Positions 23,458 through 33,247 of a stretch of DNA of 37,112 nucleotides are shown in pieces; the stretch's first letter is position 1; the number at the start of each line of letters is the position of its first letter. The notes under the pieces are model-generated. The model had not been told where the DNA came from, ran no database searches, and saw nothing but the letters and a program-made list of their open reading frames with translations. The translations under genes were made by a program, and so were the position numbers. The stretch comes from Acidimicrobiales bacterium (GTDB taxonomy: Bacteria > Actinomycetota > Acidimicrobiia > Acidimicrobiales > SHLQ01), in the NCBI GenBank assembly GCA_020629375.1, contig JAHDDK010000008.1, positions 25,545 through 62,656 of the forward strand, written 5' to 3'.

Positions 23458-24675
23458 TCAGGTCGGGACTCGGACGTCCTCGAACCGGTCGACGTCTCGA
23501 AGGCGCGGGAACACCTTCCACCACGTGGCGACGACGGCAAGGGTGCCGATTCCGCCAGTGACGACGGCACCGACCAGCCCGAAGAACTGCGCCGCAACGC
23601 CGGACTCCAGGGCACCAAGCTCGTTCGATCCGCCGATGAAAACGTTCTCCACCGCGATGACTCGGCCTCGCATCTCTTCGGGCGTTGCAAGCGGCACGAG
23701 CGTCGATCGGATGAAGACGCTCACCGCGTCAGCCGCCGACAATACGACGATCGCGCCGAACGCGACGGCGTACGAAGTCGTGAATCCCAAAACGATGGTC
23801 GCGACTCCGAAAACGGCGACCGTCGACAACAGGATCTTGCCGACGCGCCGCTTGATCGCCCATACGGACAGCGTCAGGCTCATCGCGGTCGCACCGATGC
23901 CATCGGCAGCGCGCAACCACCCCAGACCGACCTCTCCGACTCCGAGACGCTTTTCCGCGATGGCCGGCAGGAGTGCCGTTGCGCCGCCGAGCAAGACGGC
24001 GAACAAGTCGAGCCCAATGGCCGCGAGCACGATGCGGTTGGTGCGGATGTAGCGCAGCCCCTCGACCGCATCGGCAAACGCGCCACGAAACCCTTTGCCA
24101 CCTTCGAGGCGAGCGGTTGTGGGTTCGGGGACCGCGACGAGGAGGGCGATGGCGATCACGAGCGCGCCGGCGCTGATCACATAGGGCAGCGACGGGTCGA
24201 TCACGGCCGCGAATCCGGCCAGGACCGGGCCAACGATGATGCCTGCCTGAAAGGCAACCGCCTTGAGCGCGATCACCCGTTGCAGAATCTCCGGTGGGGC
24301 GAGGTCGATCGGGAGGGTGCGTCCCGCCGGGGCGGCGAACGAGCGAGCGCCACCGTAGACGGCGATGAGAGCGAAGAACGGTGCTGGCGTTTGCGGATCC
24401 GCAGATACGACGAACACCAGAGTGACCGCCACGACCAACATCACCGTGCTGGCGATTCCGTACACAATGCGCTTGTCGAACCGGTCGGCTGTCGTCCCGC
24501 CGGCCGGGGCCAGAAAGAAGATGGGCACGAACGCACAAAGCGCGAGCAGGCCGAGGTCGAGCTCGCGGCCGGTGATCCGGAACACCTGATCACCGGCGAA
24601 GGTGATCAGTCCGATGTACGCGACGGTGTTGAAGAAGTTCGTCAGCAACAGCGCGACGAGGCCGCGCCCGATCAC
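23458..24675 (-). CDS. MFS transporter (EntS-like exporter family)
   Basis: This 405-residue membrane protein has about twelve hydrophobic helices and the MFS signature GGTTADRFDKRIV between helices 2 and 3. Segments such as ARSFAAPAGRTLPIDLAPPE and MRGRVIAVENVFIGGSNELGA are typical of the MFS_3/EntS branch, which includes exporters of siderophores and drugs. The substrate is unknown. The start is GTG 24675, 22 bases after the stop of the mscR-like gene, so it is probably co-transcribed with it. No export partner is visible nearby. The long plus-strand frame opposite is a shadow. Confidence 0.86.
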   Translation of the reverse strand: MIGRGLVALLLTNFFNTVAYIGLITFAGDQVFRITGRELDLGLLALCAFVPIFFLAPAGGTTADRFDKRIVYGIASTVMLVVAVTLVFVVSADPQTPAPFFALIAVYGGARSFAAPAGRTLPIDLAPPEILQRVIALKAVAFQAGIIVGPVLAGFAAVIDPSLPYVISAGALVIAIALLVAVPEPTTARLEGGKGFRGAFADAVEGLRYIRTNRIVLAAIGLDLFAVLLGGATALLPAIAEKRLGVGEVGLGWLRAADGIGATAMSLTLSVWAIKRRVGKILLSTVAVFGVATIVLGFTTSYAVAFGAIVVLSAADAVSVFIRSTLVPLATPEEMRGRVIAVENVFIGGSNELGALESGVAAQFFGLVGAVVTGGIGTLAVVATWWKVFPRLRDVDRFEDVRVPT

Positions 24676-24697
24676 CGCCGAGACGTGAGTGGTCTGC

Positions 24698-25780
24698 TCA
24701 CATCACCACGACAGAGCGAAGGACCTCGCCCGCCTCCATCTTGTGGAACGCGTCCTCGACGCCGTCGATACCGATCGTCTCCGACACGAAGCCATCGAGG
24801 TTGAGGCGCCCCTGGAGGTACAGGTCGATCAGCATCGGAAAATCCCGGCTCGGGAGACAGTCGCCGTACCAGCTCGACTTGAGCGAGCCGCCCCGTCCGA
24901 AGACCTCGATGAGCGGAAGTTCGATCGTCATCTCGGGGTTCGGCACGCCAACGAGGACGACCGTGCCCGCCAAGTCGCGTGCGTAGAAGGCCTGCTCGTA
25001 GGTGACCGGAAGTCCGACCGCCTCAATCGCGACATCCACGCCGTTGCCGTCCGTGAGTTCGCGAATGGCCTCGACGGGGTCGACCTCCGACGAGTTGATC
25101 GTGTGCGTGGCGCCGAAGTCCTTCGCCCATTCGAGCTTGGTGGCGTCGATGTCGACAGCGATGATCGTGGACGCTCCGGCGATCCGGGCGCCTTCGATGG
25201 CCGCATCGCCGACACCACCGCAGCCAAAGACCGCGACCGAGTCCCCACGTCCCACTCCGCCGGTGTTCAGCGAGGCGCCCAGGCCGGCCATCACCCCGCA
25301 ACCGATGAGTCCGGCGACCTCCGGCTTGACCGACGGATCGACCTTGGTGGCCTGGCCCGCCGCAACGAGGGTCTTCTCGGCGAAGGCACCGATGCCAAGA
25401 GCCGGTGAGAGTTCGACGCCGTCGAGCGTCATCTTCTGGGTCGCGTTGTGGGTGTTGAAGCAGATGTGGGGGTTGCCGCGTTTGCACGATCGGCATTCGC
25501 CGCAGACGGCTCGCCAATTGAGGATCACGAAGTCCCCAGGCTCGATGTCGGTGACGTCAGGGCCCACCGCCTCGACGATGCCCGACGCTTCGTGGCCGAG
25601 CAGGAACGGGAACTCGTCGTTGATCGCGCCTTCGCGGTAGTGGAGGTCGGTGTGGCACACCCCGCAGGCCTTGATGTCAATCAGCGCTTCGCCCGGCCCG
25701 GGGTCCGGGACCTCGATGTCGACCACCTCAACGGGCGCACCTTTCTCGCGTGCGACGACTGCCTTCACTGTTTGTGCCAT
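24698..25780 (-). CDS. mscR: S-nitrosomycothiol reductase/mycothiol-dependent formaldehyde dehydrogenase
   Basis: Zinc-dependent medium-chain dehydrogenase of 360 residues that oxidises the S-hydroxymethyl adduct of mycothiol and reduces S-nitrosomycothiol, a detoxification role in actinobacteria. Conserved segments are [14 protein letters not shown] (catalytic zinc Cys/His), [15 protein letters not shown], the structural-zinc cysteine cluster in [15 protein letters not shown], the coenzyme loop [14 protein letters not shown] and [14 protein letters not shown]. Comparison from memory with mycobacterial MscR shows close agreement along the length. ATG 25780 has GGGGAG seven bases upstream; an ATG at 25858 is too early. 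Its presence suggests the organism makes mycothiol. Confidence 0.88.
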   Translation of the reverse strand: MAQTVKAVVAREKGAPVEVVDIEVPDPGPGEALIDIKACGVCHTDLHYREGAINDEFPFLLGHEASGIVEAVGPDVTDIEPGDFVILNWRAVCGECRSCKRGNPHICFNTHNATQKMTLDGVELSPALGIGAFAEKTLVAAGQATKVDPSVKPEVAGLIGCGVMAGLGASLNTGGVGRGDSVAVFGCGGVGDAAIEGARIAGASTIIAVDIDATKLEWAKDFGATHTINSSEVDPVEAIRELTDGNGVDVAIEAVGLPVTYEQAFYARDLAGTVVLVGVPNPEMTIELPLIEVFGRGGSLKSSWYGDCLPSRDFPMLIDLYLQGRLNLDGFVSETIGIDGVEDAFHKMEAGEVLRSVVVM

Positions 25781-25849
25781 CGGATGACTCCCCTGCTCGC
25801 CAACGACGAGACCGTAGTCCAGCGGGAAAACCACCGCCGATCTGGCAAA

Positions 25850-25880
25850 GCGCGACAAGGGTTAGACCCCCGCGTCGCGC
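25850..25880 (-). terminator. Hairpin terminator after ftsX
   Basis: Outer arms GCGCGAC (25850-25856) and GTCGCGC (25874-25880), with an inner GGGT/ACCC pairing, lie three bases past the ftsX stop. On the minus strand the hairpin is followed by TTTG, a short T-run, so termination may be partial. Confidence 0.6.
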
Positions 25881-25883
25881 AAC

Positions 25884-26786
25884 TCACACGTTCAGGTAGC
25901 GGCTAACAGCGACAACGGAGCCGATCGTGGCGACCACCGTGCCGATGGCGAGGACCGCGAGCGAGATCAAAAGAAACTCATCGTCGGTGACGCGGAAGCC
26001 TTCGAGAAGGCGGAGGTTGTCGGACTCGGAGAACTCTTCGATCACCTGCGTTCGTACCCAGGCGAGGGCAGGCAGCGCCAGCAGCGCACCGACCACCCCC
26101 TGAACCATGCCTTCGATCATGAACGGGATACGGATGAACCAATTCGACGCGCCGACGAGCTTCATGATCTCGATCTCGTTGCGACGTCCAGAGATCGCGA
26201 TGCTCAACGTCGTCAGGATCACGATGACCGACGCCGCGATGAGTACACCGCTCACGCCGAGCAGGATCTGGGTGAGACGACTGGCATTGTTCTGAATCTC
26301 GCGGATGACGTCGGCGGCGAAGACCACCGATCGCACGCCCGGGCGCGCCTCGAAGGTTTGGCCGAGCGCTTCGACTGCACCCGCGTTCGTATCGGTCGGG
26401 CGAATCCGGTACGACGGCGGCATCGTGTCGACCGAAATCGTCGCGAGCAGCTCTTCGTCTCCCGCAAAGAACTCGGTGAACTCCTCGAAGGTCTGCTCTT
26501 TGTCAACGAAAACCCATTCGTCGATCTCTTGACCCTGACTCGACGAGAGAAGCGTCTCGATGGCGTCAAGCTGACTCTGTTCGGCGTCCGACTTCATGAA
26601 AACGACGAACTCGATGCCGCCTTCCCAGCGGGCGGTCGCGTTGTCGACGCCACGGGCGAGCAGCTGCGACGCACCGAAGAGTCCGAGCGACACGCCGACC
26701 ACGAGGATCGAGGCAATCGTGAGGAGGATGTTGCGCCAGATGTTCTGACCAGTCTCGGCCAGAAGGAACCGTGTTTTGCTGATCAT
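25884..26786 (-). CDS. ftsX: Cell division protein FtsX (ABC transporter permease-like)
   Basis: This 300-residue inner-membrane protein pairs with FtsE to control cell-wall hydrolases at the division site. It has an N-terminal helix (about 20-42), an extracytoplasmic domain containing [17 protein letters not shown] and [10 protein letters not shown], then three more helices, with the conserved [21 protein letters not shown] split across the FtsX core. Length and four-helix topology fit. ATG 26786 overlaps the ftsE stop by four bases (ATGA). smpB, often next in other actinobacteria, is not found; instead a terminator and mscR follow. Confidence 0.95.
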   Translation of the reverse strand: MISKTRFLLAETGQNIWRNILLTIASILVVGVSLGLFGASQLLARGVDNATARWEGGIEFVVFMKSDAEQSQLDAIETLLSSSQGQEIDEWVFVDKEQTFEEFTEFFAGDEELLATISVDTMPPSYRIRPTDTNAGAVEALGQTFEARPGVRSVVFAADVIREIQNNASRLTQILLGVSGVLIAASVIVILTTLSIAISGRRNEIEIMKLVGASNWFIRIPFMIEGMVQGVVGALLALPALAWVRTQVIEEFSESDNLRLLEGFRVTDDEFLLISLAVLAIGTVVATIGSVVAVSRYLNV

Positions 26787-27460
26787 CGGTACTGGCCGCC
26801 CGACTGGTCGCGGACGATCCGGCCGTCGCTGAGCTCGATCACCCGGCGACGCATCGTGTCGACGATCCCGCGGTCGTGAGTGGCCATGACCACCGTCGTG
26901 CCGGTGCGGTTGATGCGGTCCAGAAGCCGCATGATGCCGACAGCCGTATCGGGGTCGAGGTTGCCAGTCGGCTCATCGGCAAGGAGGATCAGCGGCCGGT
27001 TGACGAACGCTCGGGCGATCGACACGCGCTGCTGCTCACCACCGGACAACTCGTTCGGCATACGGTGCGTCTTCTCCGACAAACCGACCAGGTCGAGAAT
27101 GGCCGGAACCTGTTGATCGACCACGTGTTTGGGCCGGCCGATCACTTCGAGTGCGAACGCCACGTTCTCGGCGACCGTGCGCTTGGGCAGCAGGCGAAAG
27201 TCCTGGAAGATGCAGCCGATGTTGCGGCGGAGATACGGAACCTTCCAGCTCGACAGCTTCACGATGTCTTTGCCGGCCACGTAGACCTTGCCCTGAGTCG
27301 GGCGCTCCTCACGGTTGAGGAGCCGAATGAATGTCGACTTGCCCGAACCGGACGCACCGACGAGAAAGACGAACTCGCCCTTCTCGATCTCGACGTTAGC
27401 GTCGATCAGTGCGGGAGAGTCGGGACTGTAGGCCTTCGAGACATTCTCGAGTTTGATCAC
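26783..27460 (-). CDS. ftsE: Cell division ATP-binding protein FtsE
   Basis: This 225-residue ABC ATPase forms the FtsEX complex. Motifs: Walker [10 protein letters not shown] (about 35-43), ABC signature [15 protein letters not shown], Walker [13 protein letters not shown] and the His switch in MATHDRGIV. The start is GTG 27460 overlapping the prfB stop (GTGA), and its stop overlaps ftsX (ATGA), so expression is coupled. Other segments, such as [21 protein letters not shown] minus its last residues, are typical of FtsE and distinguish it from lipid or amino-acid transporters. Confidence 0.96.
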   Translation of the reverse strand: MIKLENVSKAYSPDSPALIDANVEIEKGEFVFLVGASGSGKSTFIRLLNREERPTQGKVYVAGKDIVKLSSWKVPYLRRNIGCIFQDFRLLPKRTVAENVAFALEVIGRPKHVVDQQVPAILDLVGLSEKTHRMPNELSGGEQQRVSIARAFVNRPLILLADEPTGNLDPDTAVGIMRLLDRINRTGTTVVMATHDRGIVDTMRRRVIELSDGRIVRDQSGGQYR

Positions 27461-28572
27461 GAGGCGGATTCACCTTCTGCACGGTTCCATCGCAAGTACG
27501 ACTCCATGAACGGGTCGAGCGCGCCGCCCAGCACGGAGTCGACATTACCTGTCTCATGCTCGGTGCGGAGGTCTTTCACCATTTGATATGGCTGCAGCAC
27601 ATACGACCGGATCTGCGAGCCAAAGCCGACATTGCTCTGCTCGCCGGTGATGGCCGCGATCTCTTCGGCGCGCTTCTTGCGTTCGAGATCGAGCAGCTTG
27701 GCCGCAAGCATCTGCATGGCGCGGTCCTTGTTCTGATGCTGGCTGCGTTCGTTCTGACAGCTCGTGACGACACCGGTCGGCAGGTGGGTAATTCGGACCG
27801 CCGAGTCGGTCACGTTGACGTGCTGGCCGCCCGCGCCGGACGATCGATAGGTGTCGATCCGCAGGTCCTTCTCGTCGATGTCGACCTCGTCGGCCATCGC
27901 CTCGAAGAACGGAGCGACCTGCACACTGGCGAACGCAGTCTGACGCTTGCCCTCGTTGTTGAACGGCGAGATCCGTACGAGCCGATGCACGCCGTGCTCA
28001 CCGTGCAACAAGCCGTAGGCGTGTCTGCCCTTCACCATGAACTCGGCTTGAGAGATGCCAGCCTCGGTGCCGTCATTTGCGGAGACAAGCTCGTAGTCCA
28101 GGCCACGATTCTTCGCCCATCGCTCGTACATCCGGAGCAGCATCTCGGCCCAGTCCTGGGCATCGGTGCCACCCTCCCCGGACTTCACCTGGCAAACCGC
28201 GTCACGTTCATCGAACTCACCGATGAACAACGATCGAAGCTCGAGTGCGTCGAGCTCTGCTTCGGCCGAAGCGATGGTCGTGGAGATCTCCTCGCCAAGG
28301 GACTCGTCGCCTTCTTCGGCCGCAAGCTCGGCGAGCACTTCGGCATCGTCGATGCTGCTGGTCAGGCGATCGAACAGGGCCAGATCGTCATTCACCGACG
28401 ACAATTCGGTCTGCACCTGGCGGGCGGCATCCGCGTCATCCCAGAGATCGGGGCGCGACATCTCCGCCTCGAGCTGGGGCTGTCGGGCCCGCAGCTCGGG
28501 GATCTTCAGGTACGTGTTCGCCTCCGCAAGCCGGGCGCGCAGCGCCGCGAAGGCGTCCGAATAATCGTCCAT
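27457..28572 (-). CDS. prfB: Peptide chain release factor 2
   Basis: This 371-residue release factor recognises UGA and UAA codons and triggers peptide release. The anticodon-like SPF motif is in [10 protein letters not shown] and the catalytic GGQ in [12 protein letters not shown]. The frame is continuous from ATG 28572, so the programmed +1 frameshift of many bacterial prfB genes is absent, as is usual in actinobacteria. The 6-base gap after secA and four-base overlap with ftsE point to one transcript. RF2 is relevant here because it would compete with selenocysteine insertion at the TGA in the 6419-6688 gene. Confidence 0.96.
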   Translation of the reverse strand: MDDYSDAFAALRARLAEANTYLKIPELRARQPQLEAEMSRPDLWDDADAARQVQTELSSVNDDLALFDRLTSSIDDAEVLAELAAEEGDESLGEEISTTIASAEAELDALELRSLFIGEFDERDAVCQVKSGEGGTDAQDWAEMLLRMYERWAKNRGLDYELVSANDGTEAGISQAEFMVKGRHAYGLLHGEHGVHRLVRISPFNNEGKRQTAFASVQVAPFFEAMADEVDIDEKDLRIDTYRSSGAGGQHVNVTDSAVRITHLPTGVVTSCQNERSQHQNKDRAMQMLAAKLLDLERKKRAEEIAAITGEQSNVGFGSQIRSYVLQPYQMVKDLRTEHETGNVDSVLGGALDPFMESYLRWNRAEGESAS

Positions 28573-28578
28573 GGGTCC

Positions 28579-31275
28579 TCAGCGTCCGTGGCAGTGCTTG
28601 AACTTCGATCCCGAACCACAGGGGCAGGGTTGGTTGCGACCGACGTTCTCGAAGGCATCGTTGACCTTCGTCACCGGGGCAGCGTCTTGGGATGCCTCGG
28701 GTTGTGGCGCAGCTGCATCCGCACCCGAGGATGCCGACGCGGCCTCCTTCGTGGCCGTCGCTTCGATCTTCGGCTCGTCGGGAGCGGCATCAGCCGGTTC
28801 CTGCTCCTTCACCTCGACGTGCATGAGGTAGCGAACGAACTCGTTGTCGATCGCCGACATCATCGTGCCGAACATCTCGAAGCCTTCACGCTGCCACTCG
28901 GTGGCCGGGTCCTTCTGACCCATCGCCCGCAGGTGAATACCGTCCCGGAGGTGATCCATCTCGTAGAGATGCTCTCGCCAACGTTGGTCGATCAGGCGCA
29001 ACATGATCTGCCGCTCGACCTGCCGCATCACGTCGTCGCCGACGACGCCTTCACGTTCTTCGAATCGACCGATCGCGTCAGCTGCGAGCGTTTCGTACAA
29101 CGCCTGTCCGTTGGGCTCGTCCGCGAAGTCGTCGCCGGTGAGCGTTGTCGGCCAATAGCCCTGGACTTCGGTTTCGAGCGAGTCGACGTCCCACTCCTCG
29201 GGGTGCTCGGCGCCAGCGTGCGTCTCGATCAGCGAATCGACCAACGACGCGACCGCTTCGACCGCCTCATCTCGCAGATCCTCGCCCTCGAGGATGGCCT
29301 TGCGGCGCTGGTAGATGACCTTGCGCTGCTCGTTCATCACCTCGTCGTACTTCAGGACGTTCTTGCGAGCCTCCGCGTTCTTTGCCTCGACCGTGTTCTG
29401 GGCCCGCTCGATGGCTTTGGTCACCATCTTCGCCTCGATCGGCACATCGTCCGGGAGCGCCCGATCCATGACGTAGTTCATTGCGCCCGTAGCGAACAGG
29501 CGCATGAGGTCGTCTTCGAGCGACAGGTAGAAACGACTGCGTCCCGGGTCGCCCTGACGACCAGACCGTCCACGAAGCTGATTGTCGATGCGGCGGCTCT
29601 CGTGGCGTTCGGTGCCGAGCACGTAGAGACCGCCGAGCTCGCGGATGCGATCGCCTTCGGTCTGGCACTGCTCGGTGTACTTGTCGAGCAAGTCCGCAAA
29701 CCGGGCGTCGTACTCGTCTGTACCCGGTTCGAGTTGATCGCCTCGACAGTCCCGCTCGGCGAGGCCCTCCGGATTGCCGCCGAGCATGATGTCGACGCCG
29801 CGGCCCGCCATGTTGGTCGCCACGGTCACTCCGTGGAGCCGTCCGGCCTGCGCGACGACGTGACCTTCGGAGGTGTGCTGCTTCGCGTTGAGGACCGTGT
29901 GCTTGATCCCCCGCTTGTCGAGCACACGGGAGAGCTTCTCGGACTTTTCGACCGACACCGTGCCGACAAGTACCGGCTGTCCCGTGCGATGGCACTCCTC
30001 GATGTCGTCAGCGACCGCGGAGAACTTGCCGTCCTCGGTCTTGAAGATCAGGTCGGCCATGTCATCGCGAACGACCGGCTTGTTGGTCGGAACCTGCACC
30101 ACCTGGAGCCCATAGGTGGCAGCGAGTTCGGCGGCCTCGGTCTGCGCTGTACCGGTCATTCCGGCCAACTTGCCGTACTGGCGGTAGTAGTTCTGCAACG
30201 TGATCGTGGCGAGCGTGCGGTTCTCGTCCTTGATCTTGACGCCTTCCTTCGCCTCGACAGCCTGATGCAAGCCGTCTGACCAGCGCCGACCCTCAAGGAC
30301 ACGACCGGTGAACTCGTCAACGATCTTCACCTCTCCCCCGTCGACCAGATACTCCTTGTCGCGCTTGTACAACTCCTTCGCCTTCAGCGCGGCGAGTAGT
30401 TGATGGACGAGGTTGGCGTTGGCCGACGCCGGGTCGTAGAGGTTGTCGATGCCGAGCGCGGCTTCGACCGAGCGCACACCGTCTTCGGTCGGGGCGACGA
30501 TGCGTTTCTCTTCGTCGACGTCGTAGTCGACGTCTCGCTGCAATGAGCGAGCGATACTCGCAAACCGGTAATACACCTGCGTGGCGTCGGCGACCCGACC
30601 GCTGATGATCAGCGGGGTCCGGGCCTCGTCGATCAGGATCGAATCGATCTCGTCGACGATGCAGTACGTATGACCTCGCTGAACGCGTGCTTCGGCGGAC
30701 ATCGCCATGTTGTCGCGTAGGTAGTCGAAGCCGAACTCGTTGTTCGTGCCATACGTGACGTCGCACGCGTACTGCTCACGCTTGAAGTTGGAATCACCGC
30801 CGCCAGGAATGATCAGACCCACCGACAGGCCCATCCACTTGTGGAGACGCCCCATCAGTTCGGCGTCGCGGGCAGCAAGGTAGTCATTGACCGTGACGAC
30901 GTGAAGGCCATCTCCGGTCAGCCCATTGAGGTACACGGGCAACGTCGACACGAGTGTCTTGCCCTCGCCGGTACGCATCTCGGCCACCCACCCGAGGTGC
31001 AAGGCAACGCCGCCCATGAGCTGGACGTCATAGTGCCGCATCCCGAAGGTGCGCACACTCGCCTCGCGCACGACGGCGAACGCCTCGACCAGCAGATCGT
31101 CGAGGCTCGCCCCGTTGTCGAGCCGCTGACGGAACTCGGCCGTCTTCGCCTGAAGAGCGTCATCGCTGAGCTTCTGCATCTCGGGCTCGAGCGCGCCGAT
31201 ATCTGGGACGAGGGATTCGAGGGCTCGGAGCTTCTTGCCTTCACCGCTCCGGAGCACTTTCTTGAAGATGCTCAT
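28579..31275 (-). CDS. secA: Preprotein translocase ATPase SecA
   Basis: This 898-residue motor ATPase pushes unfolded proteins through SecYEG. Motifs in order: Walker A MRTGEGKTLVSTL (about residue 105), the DEAD-like VDEIDSILIDEARTPL, the helicase motifs TVSVEKSEKLS and NMAGRGVDIMLGG, RGRSGRQGDPGRSRF, and the C-terminal zinc SEC-C motif CPCGSGSKFKHCH. A low-complexity Ala/Glu-rich linker precedes the zinc end. The full-length form is intact. The large plus-strand frame (27556-30279) across secA and prfB is a codon-bias shadow. It lies 115 bases downstream of hpf. Confidence 0.98.
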   Translation of the reverse strand: MSIFKKVLRSGEGKKLRALESLVPDIGALEPEMQKLSDDALQAKTAEFRQRLDNGASLDDLLVEAFAVVREASVRTFGMRHYDVQLMGGVALHLGWVAEMRTGEGKTLVSTLPVYLNGLTGDGLHVVTVNDYLAARDAELMGRLHKWMGLSVGLIIPGGGDSNFKREQYACDVTYGTNNEFGFDYLRDNMAMSAEARVQRGHTYCIVDEIDSILIDEARTPLIISGRVADATQVYYRFASIARSLQRDVDYDVDEEKRIVAPTEDGVRSVEAALGIDNLYDPASANANLVHQLLAALKAKELYKRDKEYLVDGGEVKIVDEFTGRVLEGRRWSDGLHQAVEAKEGVKIKDENRTLATITLQNYYRQYGKLAGMTGTAQTEAAELAATYGLQVVQVPTNKPVVRDDMADLIFKTEDGKFSAVADDIEECHRTGQPVLVGTVSVEKSEKLSRVLDKRGIKHTVLNAKQHTSEGHVVAQAGRLHGVTVATNMAGRGVDIMLGGNPEGLAERDCRGDQLEPGTDEYDARFADLLDKYTEQCQTEGDRIRELGGLYVLGTERHESRRIDNQLRGRSGRQGDPGRSRFYLSLEDDLMRLFATGAMNYVMDRALPDDVPIEAKMVTKAIERAQNTVEAKNAEARKNVLKYDEVMNEQRKVIYQRRKAILEGEDLRDEAVEAVASLVDSLIETHAGAEHPEEWDVDSLETEVQGYWPTTLTGDDFADEPNGQALYETLAADAIGRFEEREGVVGDDVMRQVERQIMLRLIDQRWREHLYEMDHLRDGIHLRAMGQKDPATEWQREGFEMFGTMMSAIDNEFVRYLMHVEVKEQEPADAAPDEPKIEATATKEAASASSGADAAAPQPEASQDAAPVTKVNDAFENVGRNQPCPCGSGSKFKHCHGR

Positions 31276-31390
31276 GGCGCACCAAGGCTATCGGCGCACG
31301 GGCTTGAGCTGGGGCACGGCACGATCACGTTGCTCATGTCGGCGACCAACCGTCGCGGACAAGCATTTCATCCCGAGGACGTGCGGCGGA

Positions 31391-31954
31391 CTACTCCGCG
31401 TCGATCAAGCCGATGTCTCCGTCGTCCCGCAGGTAGACAACGGCAGACCGATTGGTCTCGGCGTTGGTGAAGAGGAAGAAGTCGTGGCCAAGTAGCTCCA
31501 TCTGGAGCACCGCATCGTCCGGCATCATCGGCTCGATCACGAACTGCTTCTTCTTGACAATCTTCGACGTGTTGTCGTCATCGACCTCGACGGCCGGTTC
31601 CGCCGGCGCCGGCGCGGCCGGATCCATCCGAATCGAATGCTCGCCGTTGTGTTCGTGACGATGCATCTTCGTCTTCAGCTTGTGGAGCTGATGCTCGAGC
31701 TTGCCGGCCGCAAGGTCGATCGCCGTGTACGGATCGGTGGCCGTCACCTTGGTCCGGACCCGATGGCCGTCGCCCTCGAGCATCACCTCACACGTCTCCT
31801 TCTCGGCGATTCGAGGATTTCGCTCTTCCGAAAAGTGAACATCAGCACGTTCGAGACCAGGAACGTATTTCTCCAGGCGGTTGATCTTGGACCGAGTCAG
31901 ATCCGAGAGCCGGTCACTCACAACCGTTCGCCGAGAGCTGATGTTCACCTGCAT
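31391..31954 (-). CDS. hpf: Ribosome hibernation promoting factor, long form
   Basis: This 187-residue protein binds the 30S subunit and promotes 100S ribosome dimers in resting cells. The N-terminal S30AE domain (residues 1-105) shows LSDLTRSKINRLEKYVPGLE, then the typical VTATDPYTAIDLAAGKLEHQ and LKTKMHRHEH. An acidic linker leads to the C-terminal dimerisation domain with VIEPMMPDDAVLQMELLGHD and FLFTNAETNRSAVVYLRDDG. ATG 31954 lies six bases after GGAGG at 31961-31965; the nearer ATG 31960 directly abuts it and is less likely. In actinobacteria it commonly sits just upstream of secA, as here. Confidence 0.94.
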   Translation of the reverse strand: MQVNISSRRTVVSDRLSDLTRSKINRLEKYVPGLERADVHFSEERNPRIAEKETCEVMLEGDGHRVRTKVTATDPYTAIDLAAGKLEHQLHKLKTKMHRHEHNGEHSIRMDPAAPAPAEPAVEVDDDNTSKIVKKKQFVIEPMMPDDAVLQMELLGHDFFLFTNAETNRSAVVYLRDDGDIGLIDAE

Positions 31955-32082
31955 GGGCATCCTCCGTTTTGTCGCCGCAGGCTCGCAAAAGGCTCACACT
32001 GCGGATTTGTCGCCGATCAACGCTGATCGCCGGGTATGTGACATTCGACACTAACGTACCGAGACTTGATCGGAGAAATACA

Positions 32083-32700
32083 TCACACGGTCGCGATGAC
32101 CAGAGCGTCGACCGTCTGCGCTCCGGCCGCACGTATCTGCTCGGCGGCTCTCGTGAGGGTTGCCCCGGTGGTCATCACGTCATCGACGATCAGCACATGA
32201 GCCGGCATCCGAGACCGGGGGCGAACCGAGAGCTTCGGACCGCGGAGCCGTTCGTCCCGACCAGTGCCGTGCTGCGATCGCCGGTCTCGCCGCACGAGCA
32301 CTTGCCGCACCGCGGGGCGGGTGGAGAGGTTCCGCGCGATGAGCGCCGCAAGATGCGCAGGCGGGTCCCAACCACGAGTGCGTCGACCGCTTCGACTCGA
32401 CGGAATCGGCACGATGAGGTCGGGCTCGACGTGAATCCCCGAGGTCAGCGCACGGGCGAGCGGAACCAGCGGAGCGCGACGTCCTCGCAGTTTGATCTCC
32501 CGAACAAGATCTCGCCCGCTTCCGTCGTAGCCAGCCAGCGCATGGAGTCGATCGACACCAGGCGGTGCCAGCGCGTTTGGCGGATCCAATCGATCAGCAC
32601 ACACCCGGCACAGTCCCCGGGCCGGCGATCGGCAGAGCACGCATGGGTGATCGACAGCAATCAGCGAATCGAGCGTGGCTCGAACAGTCAGGGAACGCAT
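32083..32700 (-). CDS. comF: ComF family phosphoribosyltransferase-like protein
   Basis: About 205 residues from ATG 32700. It has an N-terminal zinc-finger-like pair of CxxC motifs (CVLCRSP and LCRVCADRL) and a C-terminal PRTase fold with the PRPP-binding loop VLIVDDVMTTGATL. The middle shows LVREIKLRGRR and VPIPSSRSGRRTRGWDP, typical of ComF. Members are linked to DNA uptake in competent bacteria but are also kept in species not known to be competent. The longer frame that begins at 33492 is an artefact. It lies 128 bases upstream of hpf. Confidence 0.9.
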   Translation of the reverse strand: MRSLTVRATLDSLIAVDHPCVLCRSPARGLCRVCADRLDPPNALAPPGVDRLHALAGYDGSGRDLVREIKLRGRRAPLVPLARALTSGIHVEPDLIVPIPSSRSGRRTRGWDPPAHLAALIARNLSTRPAVRQVLVRRDRRSQHGTGRDERLRGPKLSVRPRSRMPAHVLIVDDVMTTGATLTRAAEQIRAAGAQTVDALVIATV

Positions 32701-32901
32701 GCCCGAAACGTACGAAGCCCCTCTGACACCATGCGACCGACAAGAGCGCGACATCGGGGTCAAACCGTCGCGTCGCGCCCGCGAACGAACCTCTTCGAGA
32801 AATTTCTGTCGAACGCTGTCGAATAGGGCCGTCTCAGCGAAGCGGGTTGGGCCACGATCGGCTCGCTCGAACTCGCCGCAGTCGCCGTCCTCCTGCTGGC
32901 C

Positions 32902-33111
32902 TTGTTGCCCCGATTCCGCCAACTCGGCGTCGCTGCGGCAGCCGGCCTCGCCGCCCTGTGCGCCTGCGCCGTCGTGTTCCACATCGCCAACGGCGACCCC
33001 GGCGGCGACATCGCCCCAGCGATCGTCCAGTTCGCGATCTCGACCGGCTACGTGATCGTCAGCCGCCAACGTGCCGAGCTTCCTTCGACGACCCGGGCCC
33101 TCGCCATCTGA
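32902..33111 (+). CDS. Small membrane protein, uncertain start
   Basis: A frame open from the stop at 32824-32826 to 33111 encodes two hydrophobic segments (LGVAAAAGLAALCACAVVF and IVQFAISTGYVIVS) with a GDPGGD loop between them. The only usable starts seen are TTG 32902 and 32905; a further hydrophobic stretch upstream (LELAAVAVLLLALL) lies in frame but has no ATG, GTG or TTG. It could begin at a rare start, or the gene may be remnant. The strong terminator right after its stop supports transcription of this strand. Function unknown. Confidence 0.45.
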   Translation: MLPRFRQLGVAAAAGLAALCACAVVFHIANGDPGGDIAPAIVQFAISTGYVIVSRQRAELPSTTRALAI

Positions 33112-33126
33112 TCCCCGGACACCGAG

Positions 33127-33169
33127 CGACAAGAGCCCGTGGCGATCGGCCGTGGGCTCTTGTCGTTTT
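33127..33169 (+). terminator. Strong intrinsic terminator
   Basis: Perfect 12-bp arms CGACAAGAGCCC (33127-33138) and GGGCTCTTGTCG (33154-33165), loop 15 bases, followed by TTTT. Located 16 bases past the small membrane ORF; convergent to the TauE-like gene that ends at 33248. Confidence 0.88.
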
Positions 33170-33247
33170 CGTCGCGTCTCGCATGCGGCGGCCCCGACAA
33201 CTGCGCCAAAGGCGACCGGTAGGACGACCCGCTGCGCTACGAGACGA

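Noticed and set aside
22510..24804. Long plus-strand frame of 764 codons
   Set aside because: It is antisense to the DUF4397 and MFS genes, with Arg/Asp-rich low-complexity translation and no domains.
27457..28572. Programmed frameshift in prfB
   Set aside because: The frame is continuous from ATG 28572 with SPF and GGQ motifs; no early in-frame TGA is present.
27556..30279. Plus-strand frame of 907 codons
   Set aside because: It is the complement of intact secA and prfB; the translation has no recognisable fold and a codon-shadow composition.
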